Below, piece after piece: positions 33,868 through 44,640 of a stretch of DNA of 64,000 nt; the stretch's first letter is position 1, and each line of letters opens with the position of its first letter. The notes beneath the pieces were generated by a model. The model saw only the letters and a program-made list of their open reading frames with translations. It was not told the origin of the DNA and searched no databases. The translations under genes and the position numbers were made by a program. Origin of the DNA: Lenzites betulinus (taxonomy: Eukaryota > Basidiomycota > Agaricomycetes > Polyporales > Polyporaceae); assembly GCA_022264855.1 (NCBI GenBank), contig JABYQU010000024.1, forward strand, positions 248,001 to 312,000, in the 5' to 3' direction.

Positions 33868-34973
33868 GCTTGTGTGTGCCGATCCCCTGCAGCCCTCCGA
33901 TTGCCTCCCGTCCCGTACGCGGCTCGCGATACCCACGCGCACGGCGAGCCTCTGCGCGATTGCTGCTGAGACGTCGAACGTCGACTGCCCGTGATTGAGT
34001 ACTGCGCAGGCGCGCGGGTCGTCTTCCGTGCAGCGATCGTCGCTTTGTGTGTGCGCGCGCATTTTGCTTTCCTGCCTCCGCATGTATATCAGACAGACGG
34101 CATATGCTAAAGCGGTTGTATAGTGTTTAGTATAGACTGTGTACAATATAATATGTGAACCCTCTCCACCCTGCGCAGGCCCAGGCGCGCCGTCCGGGCG
34201 CGCCTGCGTTTGGGGCCCAGCGACACCGTGTCCGCCGCCTGCGCACTCAGCGGCGAGCCTGGGTATCCCCGCCTATATCGAGCGAGCCCTTGTCTCTGGC
34301 AGAGTTCAGTCCTGCCCGTCGCAGAACCTAGAAGTCGCGAAGCCGCGATGCGCACAAGGTTCCCATGTCGCATCCGCCCCGGACGCGGGCAGCGGGCCTT
34401 GCGCCTCTCGAGCTCGCACCGCGCGCGCCAGCCTGGTCACGACCTGCCCCTCTATCGATAGCTTAGCTTGCCGGGCATCCGCGAGCGTGCTGCGGCGCGC
34501 ACCCGGGCATAGGGGCCCATGTGTCCGTCCGCCGATGCACTGCAGCACGCGCACGGACGAGCGGGAACTCAACTGTACCACAGGGCACTGACAGTATCAC
34601 TGTATATTGCGAGCGAGAGCCCCCGGCCGCGTGCCTTCCACGGACGTTTCTGCGCACCACGCTGGGCCCCGCCGCGCAGGCCGCGCCTGACACTCGCGTA
34701 AGGCCTGTACAATGCGAGGCGCCGCTCCGAGGCCCACGGAGTCCCGTCGAAGCAGCCCCCACGGCCGACCCAGCGAGCGGGCGTGCGCCGGCGGACTCTC
34801 CGCTGTGCGCCCCCACGCATGCCGCATCGGGCAGACGGGCGTGGCACGACCGCAGCCGACCCATGCACCAGCACGAACTCTGGCTCGGCGCACGGACGTG
34901 CTTCGAGCGCGGCGACCTGGCGTGGCACGCAGCCGCGCTGCCAGTGACCCCGGATTTGCGGCGTCGGCCGCAG

Positions 34974-35001
34974 GACGCTGAACGCTGAACGCTGAACGTT
35001 G
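34974..35001 (+). repeat. 7 bp tandem repeat, about four units
   Basis: The unit is AACGCTG, repeated four times with small changes in the first and last units. Confidence 0.75.
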
Positions 35002-35714
35002 AGCTCTGGGCTTTGTGCACCGAACGGCTGGCCGTTGGGCTCTATCAGCATGCCCGCAACACGTGCGTCCACTGACTCACGTTCAGGCGGCGGCGAGCAT
35101 TGCGCGCCCTGTGTTCCGCGCCCACGCGGTGTGCGAACGGGAGTGTCCGTCCAGGCAGGCCCCGTCCGCCCGCCGGGCACTTCTGCGCCACGGTCTGATA
35201 CTGCCACCCGCTCGGCCGCGCACACTGAATAGCTCGGTCGCTGAATGGGGCGGCGAACTGACAGCGCGCCCGCTGGCCGCGGCCTCGCGTTTAAGGCTAG
35301 ATGACGCCGATGGGGGCTCGGGGCCTGTACGCAGGCGGCAGACGGCAACCAACCAGCCAACCAGGAATTCCAGCAGGCCCGTGCGCGTGCAGCGACGAAA
35401 CGGGATCTGCGGGACGTCCCACCCTCGGACTGCGAGGATACGAGGCGACGGCGCGTGTACGACGGGGCATGGGACACGGCGCGCAGGCGCGCACACTCCT
35501 TCCCGCCGGGCTGGGGGCACAGGTGCTGTATTGCGAAGCGGCGCCGCGGGGGCCTTGACCATGTTTGAACGTAATTGCGATAATTGCAGCGCGGGGTGTG
35601 TATCGGGGGGCGTCACAGCCGCCGCCGCCGCCGCGGCTACGGGCTGCGTGCCAGTGAATGCGGGCGAGCCTTGTGAATCGCTAGGCGGAAGGGCGTGTGT
35701 GCGTGAGGGGCTTC

Positions 35715-35741
35715 GCGTTCTGTGCGTTCTGTGCGTTCTGC
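35715..35741 (+). repeat. 9 bp tandem repeat, three units
   Basis: The unit is GCGTTCTGT; the third unit ends in C. Confidence 0.75.
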
Positions 35742-36102
35742 TGCTGTAGAGATGACAACTTGCGGGCAAGATAGCATCCGCGCGATAACCTTCCGAACCG
35801 AACGCGCCGTGGATAGGAGGTCGGGCCCAGCAGCTCGCACGGGCGCCAGGACGGGTGGAAGGAGGGGTGCCTTCTCCCTCTAATTGGTCTCGGCGCAGCA
35901 GAAGAAGGCCCGTGGGTGCGTCTGACGCGGGTTCGCCGAGCTCTGTGCCAGGTCATTCCCGTCTCCCGCCCGACGTGCCAGACGCGAACTGCACCCTGCC
36001 TGCACAGAACTACCGAGGGCCCGAGTGTTCTGCCACCGCCGCCGACTTTCGACGTGCCTGTTCAGGGCCCTGGGTCTTCTAGTCTGGCAGCACTGTGTAT
36101 CT

Positions 36103-37485
36103 GTAGGCGACGCGCCCGGTGCTATTTTCGTCGAGTAAACGCGTTTTCAACACCCCTGAGGAAGCCTTTGTCCTCTTGTCGACGCGCTTGGCAAGGCTCG
36201 TCGTATACAATCCAGACAGATACCTAGACACCGTGATGACGGTAGGTTCAGCCCATTATCTATCATCACCCACCTCCACAATCACGCACCCTGGTTATGA
36301 TCTTGTGGTGACGACGACGACAGCGTCAGCGCAAGCTTCGACTGCCCCCCGGAATCGGTCCACAAACCTTGTACACGGATTCCCTTACGGGCGACGCGGA
36401 CACGACTGATGCCTGTTACACAAAGCGCATTATTCAGTGAGCACGGCAGCTGCCGCAGCGTTGACGCGCTGATGTCGCTCGCCATCAGGGAACGCGACTG
36501 CCCGAGCTTCACCAAGCAGGACGCTGTCAGCGACGACGCGGAGGGCTCGCGCTTGCAACATATCTATCCGGCACTCCGTGTACCACCGGTCGGGCAACAA
36601 AGAGCAGGGAATTAGACGCACGATTGTGAGCTTAACACCTTCTGCATCACTGCATGTGGCGTCTCTCTGACACGGGCTCTTCCCTGCTTGTCGCTTGATA
36701 GGACAGTGTGGTACGGCCGGCGGCTCGATATGGTGTCCATCGGGGTCCGGGATGTCCTGACAGACATCGACGCGCGCCCGGATGAGTGAATTTCACGTAA
36801 CATGCCAGTGGGCGGGGTAGGATTCGACTTACGCGGTCGATTCGCTGCTGGACCCTTTGCTTGTGCCTGGTCTCGGTATCCTGTCCATCGAACAGCTGCG
36901 ACGGCCGCAGGAAGTCGCGACGGATGTATTGATGGTTGCAAAAAGCCGCCTCCTGTAAAGGCCCTTCACAGCTGGTGGGCTGTCACGTCCGCCTACGTCG
37001 CTTGGAATGGACATGTTAATCGCTGGGATTTGAACTCTGACGTGACATTCCAGGTCGCACCGCACGGCAGGGGCACGGCTTCGCGCTATTTGACGCTATG
37101 TGTGACGTACCTCCTGGGCGCCGAGTAATCAGAAATGCATTGCTCCCCGACGCAAAATGCCAGAAAAAGACGATGCACGTACGATGAGATGAAGTGCTAC
37201 GCCCGCTGGCGGTGGGTTCACACCGTTCGGTCCCCACCGGGTACGACAGATGAACTAATTAATTACGTCCTGCCTTCCATAGAAGAATATCAGGGTCGGG
37301 CTCATTATGGTTTCGAAACCGCGTCTGCGCGTTACGAAATGTATGCCTTCTTCAATATTGAGCGACACGTTGGCCAGCCGTGCATGAGCAAACCGGCTGT
37401 GGTGATCGTAGAAAACACCGCCGATGGAACACCATTGAAGCCCCAATTTTGTGGCGCCTGGATGGACGGGAGGGACATTGTCTGA
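36103..37485 (+). other. coding-like patches, possible unrecognised or decayed gene
   Basis: Several plus-strand segments have protein-like composition and GC-rich third positions, with splice-like borders. After a TAG at about 36103-36105, a segment reads VFNTPEEAFVLLSTRLARL up to a GTAGG donor near 36240. About 36458-36590 reads SVDALMSLAIRERDCPSF. About 36700-36785 reads VWYGRRLDMVSIGVRDVL. About 36810-36960 reads DSLLDPLLVPGLGILSIEQL. About 37220-37485 reads GTTDELINYVLPSIEEYQ and ends MDGRDIV plus a stop. I could not join them into one frame with confidence, and no domain is recognised. It may be an orphan gene, a pseudogene or chance. The minus strand offers competing patches. Confidence 0.25.
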
Positions 37486-40362
37486 GGTTCTGCCGTGCGG
37501 TAAGCCGATCTATGTGTCCCTCATAGAGAATTCTGTGAGACTTACAGCATTCTCGATGGACTGACCGATTGCGGTCGACCTACGGACGTCCACGAAAGGT
37601 GCGGGACGGGGACCGCTCAAACATTTCGTTTTCGCAAATACTGCTGGCACCATGCTAGGGGCTGGAACATCTCGCGCTGGCGCGCCATGCTGGCGGTTCC
37701 GCAGGCTATTGGAACAGGCTGCAATCCAGTACACTGCTCGGTCGCGCTCGTCAGCTTCTCTCGGGTCAACACCTGAGCATGTGGAGGGGACTCCACCTTT
37801 GCATCTGCGCAAGCTTACACAACCTTCGCATTGGCTCCTGGAATCGCGCGGTACCCATGATAACGCGGCTTCCGGTAGCCATGATACGCGTCCATGACGG
37901 CACGCTCAGTCATCATCCCGTCGGTCAGTTATTTTGACTGCCTATTGCGCGGTGCTAAACCTGTCCTCTTGTATGAATGAATTGCGAGTGAAGTCATATC
38001 GGACTTACGCGGTCATCAACATAACGCGATATAATGTCGGGGGCTATCAGTTCTTTTTGACAGTGTGGGGGAGAACTCGCCAGGCGTCGTGGAACTGTGC
38101 AGAGGAAATAAAGGCCAGGGATTACCGGATAGACTCGTGCTGTTGCCCATCGCACTCCGCAGAAACCCACAGATAGCACCCTGAGGTCTCGTAGCAGCGT
38201 GTGCTACGGTTGCAGGGTCGGGTATGTGTGGGATCGAAAGGCCGTCCGTAGTACATCCAATTCTGCTTCAGGTCGTTCATTTCCACTGATGATGAGCCTG
38301 TGCGACGCCTAGTGGGTACCGGATATTCGGGAAGCCTTTTGCAACTCAGTGGGGGCCACCTTTGCAACGACTCCATGCTCAATTCGATGGTATAATGAGC
38401 TTTCTTGTCTTGCCGAGGGGTCGTCGTCGTCGAAGTGGCGGCTGCTGAACTTGTTTACGCCGCCGGGATCATGTCAGGATTGTTGGCAAGCGCCTGCGGC
38501 ACACGCTCCGAGGTCCGGCCGGGGCCTGCAATGCCGGGGAAACCCGGCGTGACTGAGGCATCACAGCAGCTTGTTGTGACAGGTGCGCGAGCGTGACATG
38601 AACACGGCGTACAGGCGCGTTGTTTGTTTCTCTCCGCGACGTTCACCTCCATCTCTCTCGTCTCACACGCGTCTGGACTTGGGCAACGGCGTGCACAGAA
38701 GAGAGTTTGATAACGATCTCACGAACAACTTCTTCTGGGCGTGTCCTACGCGTGCAGTACCTACCGCTGCAGTACCCATGCGGCTGCATGCATGACCGGA
38801 TCGCCGATCCCGGATTTGAAAGAGAGTTACTAGAGCTTCAAACTCTGGTGCGTCGTTCTCTTGGGGGCTTAAAATACGCACGCTGAACTGTCTAGACCGC
38901 GCGCAGACCGGGTCCACATCCTGGGCGAACCCACGAAGGTCGTCCATGGGACTTGGTGCATGCAGTCTCTGGGGAGGCAGTACTACCCACCTGGTCGCGG
39001 TTCTGATCATCGCGTGCATCGCACACTCCAGATATGCATGCAGAGCTGCCTGACGTGCGGTCGGTGGAGCACGCCAGTTAACCGTTCATATCCAGTGCCA
39101 GTGCCCAGGACGCCGATCGGAAAGTCTCCAGGAAACACCCACCGTTCGAAGACCCCCCTACGTGCCCCCTTCGGGCCAGCCCATCCGAGCCTCGACACCC
39201 AGAGGCGCCTCTGCCGCGTCCTTCGGTCCTGTCCCATTCAGCGATGCCGCCTCATGCCCTGCCCAAATCGTGCGCCGCGCGCCGCTGCATCCAGGCTGGC
39301 TGGGCCTTGTACGTAGCCACGGGATATTCGCGGTGTGATGGGTGCGGCACAGGCCCCGCACGATCGTCGACATCGCTCGCTCAATCGTGCGGGGACGCGC
39401 GTATCTCCTGGAATGCCCAAGAATGTGAGCGAAGGTCGCCACGCGTTGATTGCGGCCGCGCGCGTGCCCCCGCTCGCGCTCCCCACCTGACAGCCACAGA
39501 TAGTGCCACCGCCTTCCGCCCCCAGGGCGGACGAGCTCGACGGGAGAGCACACATAACTGGCATAGGGTCGCGAAGAACGGGTTGAAGGCGAATTTCCCC
39601 GAAGGTGCCTCTTACCACATCCCTTGGCGCGTGGCATTGATCCGGCCATTCATGACGTGCGTCCAATGCAGATCCTGGAATGTGAATCGTGGAGGTGAGT
39701 ATCTGCCTCCGAGTACGGTCGGAGGACAACACGCAGCGTGGGTGCGATGTGGTTGAGAAGCGTGCGCACGGGGCCCGCGTAGGCTAGCAGACGGTGACGT
39801 CGGAAAACAGGAGGCGCTGCCTTCCGTTGCATTGTGAAGTAATCCGGCTACAACGCCTGCGCTACGACGCCCGCAGGGGCGCCAGGCCGCGCGAGCGTGG
39901 ACGCAAATGCAGAGTGCGTATGTGTTACAAAGACAGCGTCCGAAGAGCATAAAAGACAACGACGACTACGCGACGACCGGGGATGTGTGGGATGCGAGAA
40001 AGCGGAATGTGCGGGAATGATGATGGGTTGTGAACGTGAACCGAGACGTGAGTGGAATGCATGCGGTGTGATGAAGGAAGGGTGGTTGCGATTTGGGACC
40101 ATGAGAGCTGGGAATGCGATGAGAGGAATACGTGTGTCACATGTGCACGACACCCGAGCCTGAGCGGGGGTATTCATACGTTAAGGGGAGGCTAGAGGAG
40201 ATGGCGGTAATGGCGGAGATGCCATGCGATCGTGAACGAGTGGTGGTGGTCGAGCAATACGATTAGCTTGGCCTGTGGATCGTGTCCGGTGAGTCGCGTG
40301 CCGTACGTTCATCGCAGATAGTACTCACCATGGGCGATATAATACAAGGAGATATGCATAAT
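37486..40362. other. intergenic, further weak coding-like patches
   Basis: This is the rest of the convergent gap. Short protein-like patches occur on both strands, for example near 38405-38596 (plus: VVVVEVAAAELVYAAGIMSG) and 38663-38965 (minus). None shows a known domain or a consistent exon chain. The last 500 bp should contain the 3' end of the DUF6699 gene. Confidence 0.35.
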
Positions 40363-41546
40363 TCACTGCGACTCGCAGGGGCCGAACTCGACGACCCAGT
40401 ATTTCTCCGGGCTGCGTCGTTCGTAGGTCGGCCGCATCAATCCGCGGTACGCAGTGTTTCCTTCAAGGAGGTCGACGAAGCGGATTCCCTTGCGCTGCTC
40501 CGCCTGCGCCACGGCGCGATGACTGTCCTTGCATCGGCGCAGGAGGGCGTCCTCGACCCGCGCCAGTTGCGCATCCGTCGTGATGTACTGGCAGCGCTGG
40601 TCCGGCGTCAACACCCTGTCGAAGAACTCGTAGATCCCGTCAAAGATATCCTCGCATCGGACGCTTTTGCCGTCTTTGGCGGCGATGCGGATCTCCAGTC
40701 CTGGTATCTTCTCGTACCGGATGGTCATGCTGGGCAGCTCGATCTTACTCGCGGCCTTCTCCAGGTACTCCTTGACTTCGCTCGGCCTGAGAGCCTTTGG
40801 CGGCCTCTCCGAGTAGTCGCGGATCTTGATCGTGACGGGCGGCTTGGTGATGTCGTAGTAAAGCACCTTCCTCTGGTACGACATCCACGGCCGCGGGTTC
40901 GGTGGCAGCAGCTGCCAGTGCAGCTCCAGCGGGGCCTCATAGCGCGGTCGCCCCGATGCCGATGATGCCGGGCGGTGGCCCGGCGGTGGTGGGGACGACG
41001 CGGAGCTCGTCGATGGGGTCGCGGTGGCGGCTAATGGCACGTGACACAAAGACCGTGAACAAACGCCCGCAAGATCTGCGGATAGATGGGGGACGTACGA
41101 CGTGGGGGCTTCAGGATGCCCTTCAGAGGCTTATGAGGGTCTGCCATGGGCGGGAGCGCTACCTGCATGACTGTCGCGGACGGCGGCGGGGGAATGTACG
41201 CACGGCGCGGGGTGGGCTTCGCGATCTCAAGTGGGGCGGGCGTGGGTCCCCGACGCGCGCGGGCTTTCTCCATCGCCGGGTCGGGTGACGAGAAGCGCGA
41301 GATGTCGTCCACGTCGCTGGGGGTCTCCGCCCTCCATCCAGACAGCTTCGATGGCGTGCGCTGGGCCAGTGGGCTCCACCGCGGCGAAGGCGTGGTGGGC
41401 GATGGTGAGCTGCAGCTCGAGCTGCCCGACGATGACCAGGCCTGGCCGGGGGGCGAGTCCGCAGCGAGCTCGGGCAGGGGCACTGGCAGGTGCTTGGGGG
41501 CGCAGGGCGGGCTCAGCGTGGCCTGTATCTTCTTGAGAATGCCCAT
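40363..41546 (-). CDS. DUF6699 domain protein
   Basis: DUF6699 is an uncharacterised domain expanded in mushroom-forming fungi. Exon 1 (41546-41099) and exon 2 (41030-40363) join around a 68 bp intron (GTACGT to TAG) and give 371 residues. The first 150 residues are low-complexity Ser/Pro (MGILKKIQATLSP start), with LKGILKPPRR just before the junction. The domain occupies about residues 185-360: LHWQLLPPNPRPW, VLYYDITKPPVTIKIRD, LPSMTIRYEKIPGLEIRIAA, SVRCEDIFDGIYEFFDRVLT, then ALLRRCKDSHRAVAQAEQRK and GIRFVDLLEGNTAYRGL. The end KYWVVEFG is the usual last strand. No catalytic residues are known for this family. There is no signal peptide. Confidence 0.8.
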
Positions 41547-42794
41547 GGTGGAGACGATTGGGTGGTCAGAAGCGGCGAGGGTTCAATGGGCAGCCCGCGA
41601 TCGCGGATGGGGGGCGGGTCGTGCGGGGCGTGAGGGATCGCTGCGTGGGGGGTCGTGTCAGCACGGTGTGCGAGGGGAGGGTAGATATGGAAGGCAGGCC
41701 TGTGCGGGCCACATGCGATACAGACTTAAGAGGCAGGTGGACCAGGGCGTCCGTGGCACAGGCGATGAGAGAGTGCCCCGACGGGTCAGCACTCCGAGCA
41801 CTTATGGGACCGGAGGGCCCTCGCAGAGAAGCGCGTTCCAGAGGAGGAGGCGAATTCGAGCGGGGGCGACCGACCTCCATCTCCGGCCTCCATATATTAT
41901 CGCCTCGCCCCCGCCACGAGGCACGCCTGCGCCACGCCCCCCATATCCGGCCCGCGAGCTGTCGGCGCCTCCCCCGCGTCATGTGACCCGCCTGTTGTCC
42001 CCTGTTGTCCGCTGTAGGTCCATGCCGCCTTGCCCGACGCCCCTGCGCCCCGCCACGCCACACACGCCCCCCACTGCTCGCGGCACGCATGGGGCGGACG
42101 CATGGCCACCGCGTTTGCGCATCTGCGCCCGTCTTCCTGCGGGACTGCGTTCTCTGGGCCGGGCTCACCGTGGGACTTGCGCAGAAGCATCGCAGCGGCC
42201 GCAGACGTGGTGCGGGATCAAAGCCTGAATGCATCGACGCGCAGCTCGGGGCATACTAGTACAGGCGAATCGGACCAGGCATCGATTATCCGCCAAACGC
42301 ACACACGCAGCCTCCGTGCGGGCCTGGAGGGGAGCCGTGCAGCCGCACATCAGCGCCGGGACGTTCCAGTAGTGCTGCAGAACACGCACCTGGCCTCTGC
42401 CCATCGCGTTCTGGGAAGCCCGTGCCTCGCGTGCTGCGCCTCGTACCCGTCTTCCGCTCGCACGGTGCGCAATTCCGTGGTTTGGGGGTTGCGCGGAACA
42501 CTGGGCACTAGGAGCACCATCCCCAGATAGGCAAGTGTGGGCGGCAGAGAAGGCGTGGGCACGGGGAAGAAGCTCACCAGTTAGGTTCCTAATTCGGATG
42601 AGGCCTTCTCCCTCACCCGTCCCCTGCAAACGAGTGCCCCAGGCGCATTTCCGGGCCCTCGGGGAACCCCAGGATCGCGTTGATAACGATGGGCTGTGAG
42701 ATAGAAGCAGATGCCAGCCGCACCGACTCAACTTCCTATATATGCGTTGTCGTCCACCTGGCGGTGCGTATGCCAGTGTGTCCACCTCGTCAAC
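41547..42794. promoter_or_regulatory. divergent promoter region, 1.25 kb
   Basis: This stretch lies between the starts of the DUF6699 gene (-) and the small basic unknown (+). Frames of up to 360 codons here (41146-42228, plus) run antisense into the DUF6699 exon and look like GC artefacts. TATATA at 42737-42742 lies 58 bp before the downstream ATG. Confidence 0.5.
42737..42742 (+). promoter_or_regulatory. TATA-like box
   Basis: TATATA lies 58 bp upstream of the ATG at 42795; evidence is positional only. Confidence 0.3.
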
Positions 42795-43510
42795 ATGTTC
42801 ACCGCCAGGAACCAGACACTCGAGCGTGCAAGGGCTGCTCGCAAGCGCGCCAGGATATTGCAGCAGGCACAGGTGCGCAATATCGAGACCCGGAACGCAA
42901 GACACGCCCAAATTTCGGAGTCGCGGAGGAAGTACCGGGAGAGGATAGGCTTACCGAGCGCCGTAGACGTCTGGCTTGCATCCAAGCTCGGACGTGTATA
43001 CCCTGACGCGCACAGCTCTCCTCTCCTGGACGACGAGGTTCAATGCTCGGTCTACGTCAGTCACATCCCGGTAAGTCTCTCTCTGTCAGTATCCCGCATC
43101 GCTGCCGTACACTTACGGACATTGACGCGGAGCAGGTGCCCGACCCGGCCGGTTTCTTCGTCGATCTTGACACGTTCATCTTGCACATGACGGTCAAGAC
43201 AGCGCCCCGCAGCCCCGACGAAAGTCCCCTCGAGTCCGAGCGGTGCATCATGCTCGGCCAGTACCAGGGCCACCCCAGGGACTGGTCCGCCCCGGACTGG
43301 ATGAAGCTCCACGGGCAGGGAACCAAGGTGTTCCGCGACAGCGTTGAGGCGGTCGTAAACCTCATGCAATGTCCAGCGCCACTGGGCCCTGAGCAGACGA
43401 CTGTGAGTACGCAGTCGTTGAGCGTTCGTGTGCCCTGGCTGATTGGTGCCTTGACGCGCCTGGTCCAGGCCCTTGAAAATGCCTTTGCTGCGGTGCAGCT
43501 GGGCGACTGA
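42795..43510 (+). CDS. small unknown protein with basic, bZIP-like N-terminus
   Basis: I do not recognise this protein. Two exons (42795-43070 and 43136-43510) join in phase around GTAAGT to CAG and give 216 residues. The first 60 residues are strongly basic and helical: RARAARKRARILQQAQVRNI then ARHAQISESRRKYRERIG. The spacing of Arg/Lys and the SRRKYRER element recall the basic region of bZIP-like proteins and of short KRYRERHRE repeats common in mushroom genomes, but no leucine zipper follows. The rest has VPDPAGFFVDLDTFILHMTV and GHPRDWSAPDWMKLHGQGTK, then FRDSVEAVVNLMQC. The last 40 residues could be altered if GTGAGT near 43391 acts as a donor. An overlapping minus-strand frame (43061-43762) is less convincing because the plus frame has a clean in-phase intron. 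Confidence 0.6.
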
Positions 43511-44640
43511 TCCTCCGAAGGTCGAGGCGGAGGGTTGCGTGCGAGGGGGGACGGAACGCCGGGTCGGAGGGCGTTCGCACGGGGGGCGTGGAGGAGAAGC
43601 TGCAGCCACATTGAAGCACATGAGCAGCGGGGCGGGAACGTGGGCTCTGATGGTGGGATTTTGCATGATTGTATGATACGCGTGTGTCGGAGCAGGCGGC
43701 TCGCAAAAAGAAGGTGTGAAACGGGAGAACGGACTCAGCTGAATCGGAGCGCGATAATGCAAGACGCATCGGGACTTGTGGGGCGTTCTGGGGGACGAGT
43801 GAGAGGAGCATGATCTAGAAAGTCTCTGAGGCTATAGTGAGCGAGTGGGAGGGTGTGGGTGCGCTGGAATTGAGAGTCCGAAGACGTGCTTGATCATGCG
43901 GGAAACAGTGCTGAGGCTCGCATGTACCTAAAGGACCGGGGTGAAACGTGGACGGCACGCACCGACGCCTCCAAACCTTGCCCACCCTCCCGGACGACAT
44001 TGAGAACCGGCAACGACAGCAGTCTCGTCGGCCGTGGCCGCGCGCGCGGGGGTACATACCTTCTCGGAGTTGCTGGATGATGCATACGCCTTACATATTA
44101 GCGCCATGGCGGCCGGCGACTTACAGCGATTACATTCCATCCGTGCGCAAGATCACTAATCTTTGGGTTCAGACGGCGTTCGAGCACCAAATAGCGTTCA
44201 AAAATAACATGAATAGACCTCCAAGCCAAAGATTCCACTCAGACTCCGAAACAGACATAAGCGGGGCAGACCACAACAGGGACAGCCAGCGTCCTAGTGG
44301 CCCGTTTACACAAAGCAGACAAAAGACTGAAGTCAAAGATCCCCTATACTGGGGTCAGGCGGGCAGAGGAAGAGAGAGCTACACTCGAGCTGGTGGTTAC
44401 AAGACAAGGGCGCGCTGCGTCGGCTGCGGCCGCGGTTGGACATTGCTTGGACCTAAGCGCCTAAATGGGAAACAGACGCTCATAGCTATGGACCACGTGC
44501 ACCAAAAGTTTCTCTCGTGCTTTTTGGAGGTCGTTGCGGCCGCTTTTGTGCTCGTCGTCTCGCTCGCCGCTCTCGCTATCTGAGCCACTCCCTAGTCGTC
44601 CGCTGCCCAATTCTCGCCGTGTGGCGAAGAAGGACCAACC
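43511..44640. other. 1.1 kb intergenic upstream of NOP56
   Basis: No gene is recognised. It should contain the NOP56 promoter and the 3' end of the previous gene. The NOP56 ATG at 44641 follows CCAACC, a good start context. Confidence 0.5.

Larger units (their letters stand above)
33868..36102. other. very GC-rich intergenic, no recognised gene
   Basis: This is the first part of the 6.5 kb gap between two convergent genes. Long frames on both strands (such as 34569-35477 minus, 302 codons) are Arg/Ala/Pro-rich and mutually overlapping, as expected from GC content alone. Two short tandem repeats are present (34974-35001 and 35715-35741). Confidence 0.45.

Noticed and set aside
32923..34146. 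407-codon minus-strand frame antisense to the RING gene
   Set aside because: It mirrors the GC3-rich sense frame; composition is Arg/Ala/His-rich and no domain is seen.
34569..35477. 302-codon minus-strand frame in the convergent gap
   Set aside because: Long frames occur on both strands here because of very high GC; no recognisable domain.
37016..37045. T-loop-like GTTCAAATCC on the minus strand, possible tRNA
   Set aside because: The flanking bases do not form a T stem and no D arm or acceptor stem was found.
41146..42228. 360-codon plus-strand frame
   Set aside because: Starts antisense inside the DUF6699 first exon and shows GC-driven composition.
43061..43762. 233-codon minus-strand frame over the small basic unknown
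   Set aside because: The plus-strand model has a clean in-phase intron and better start context.
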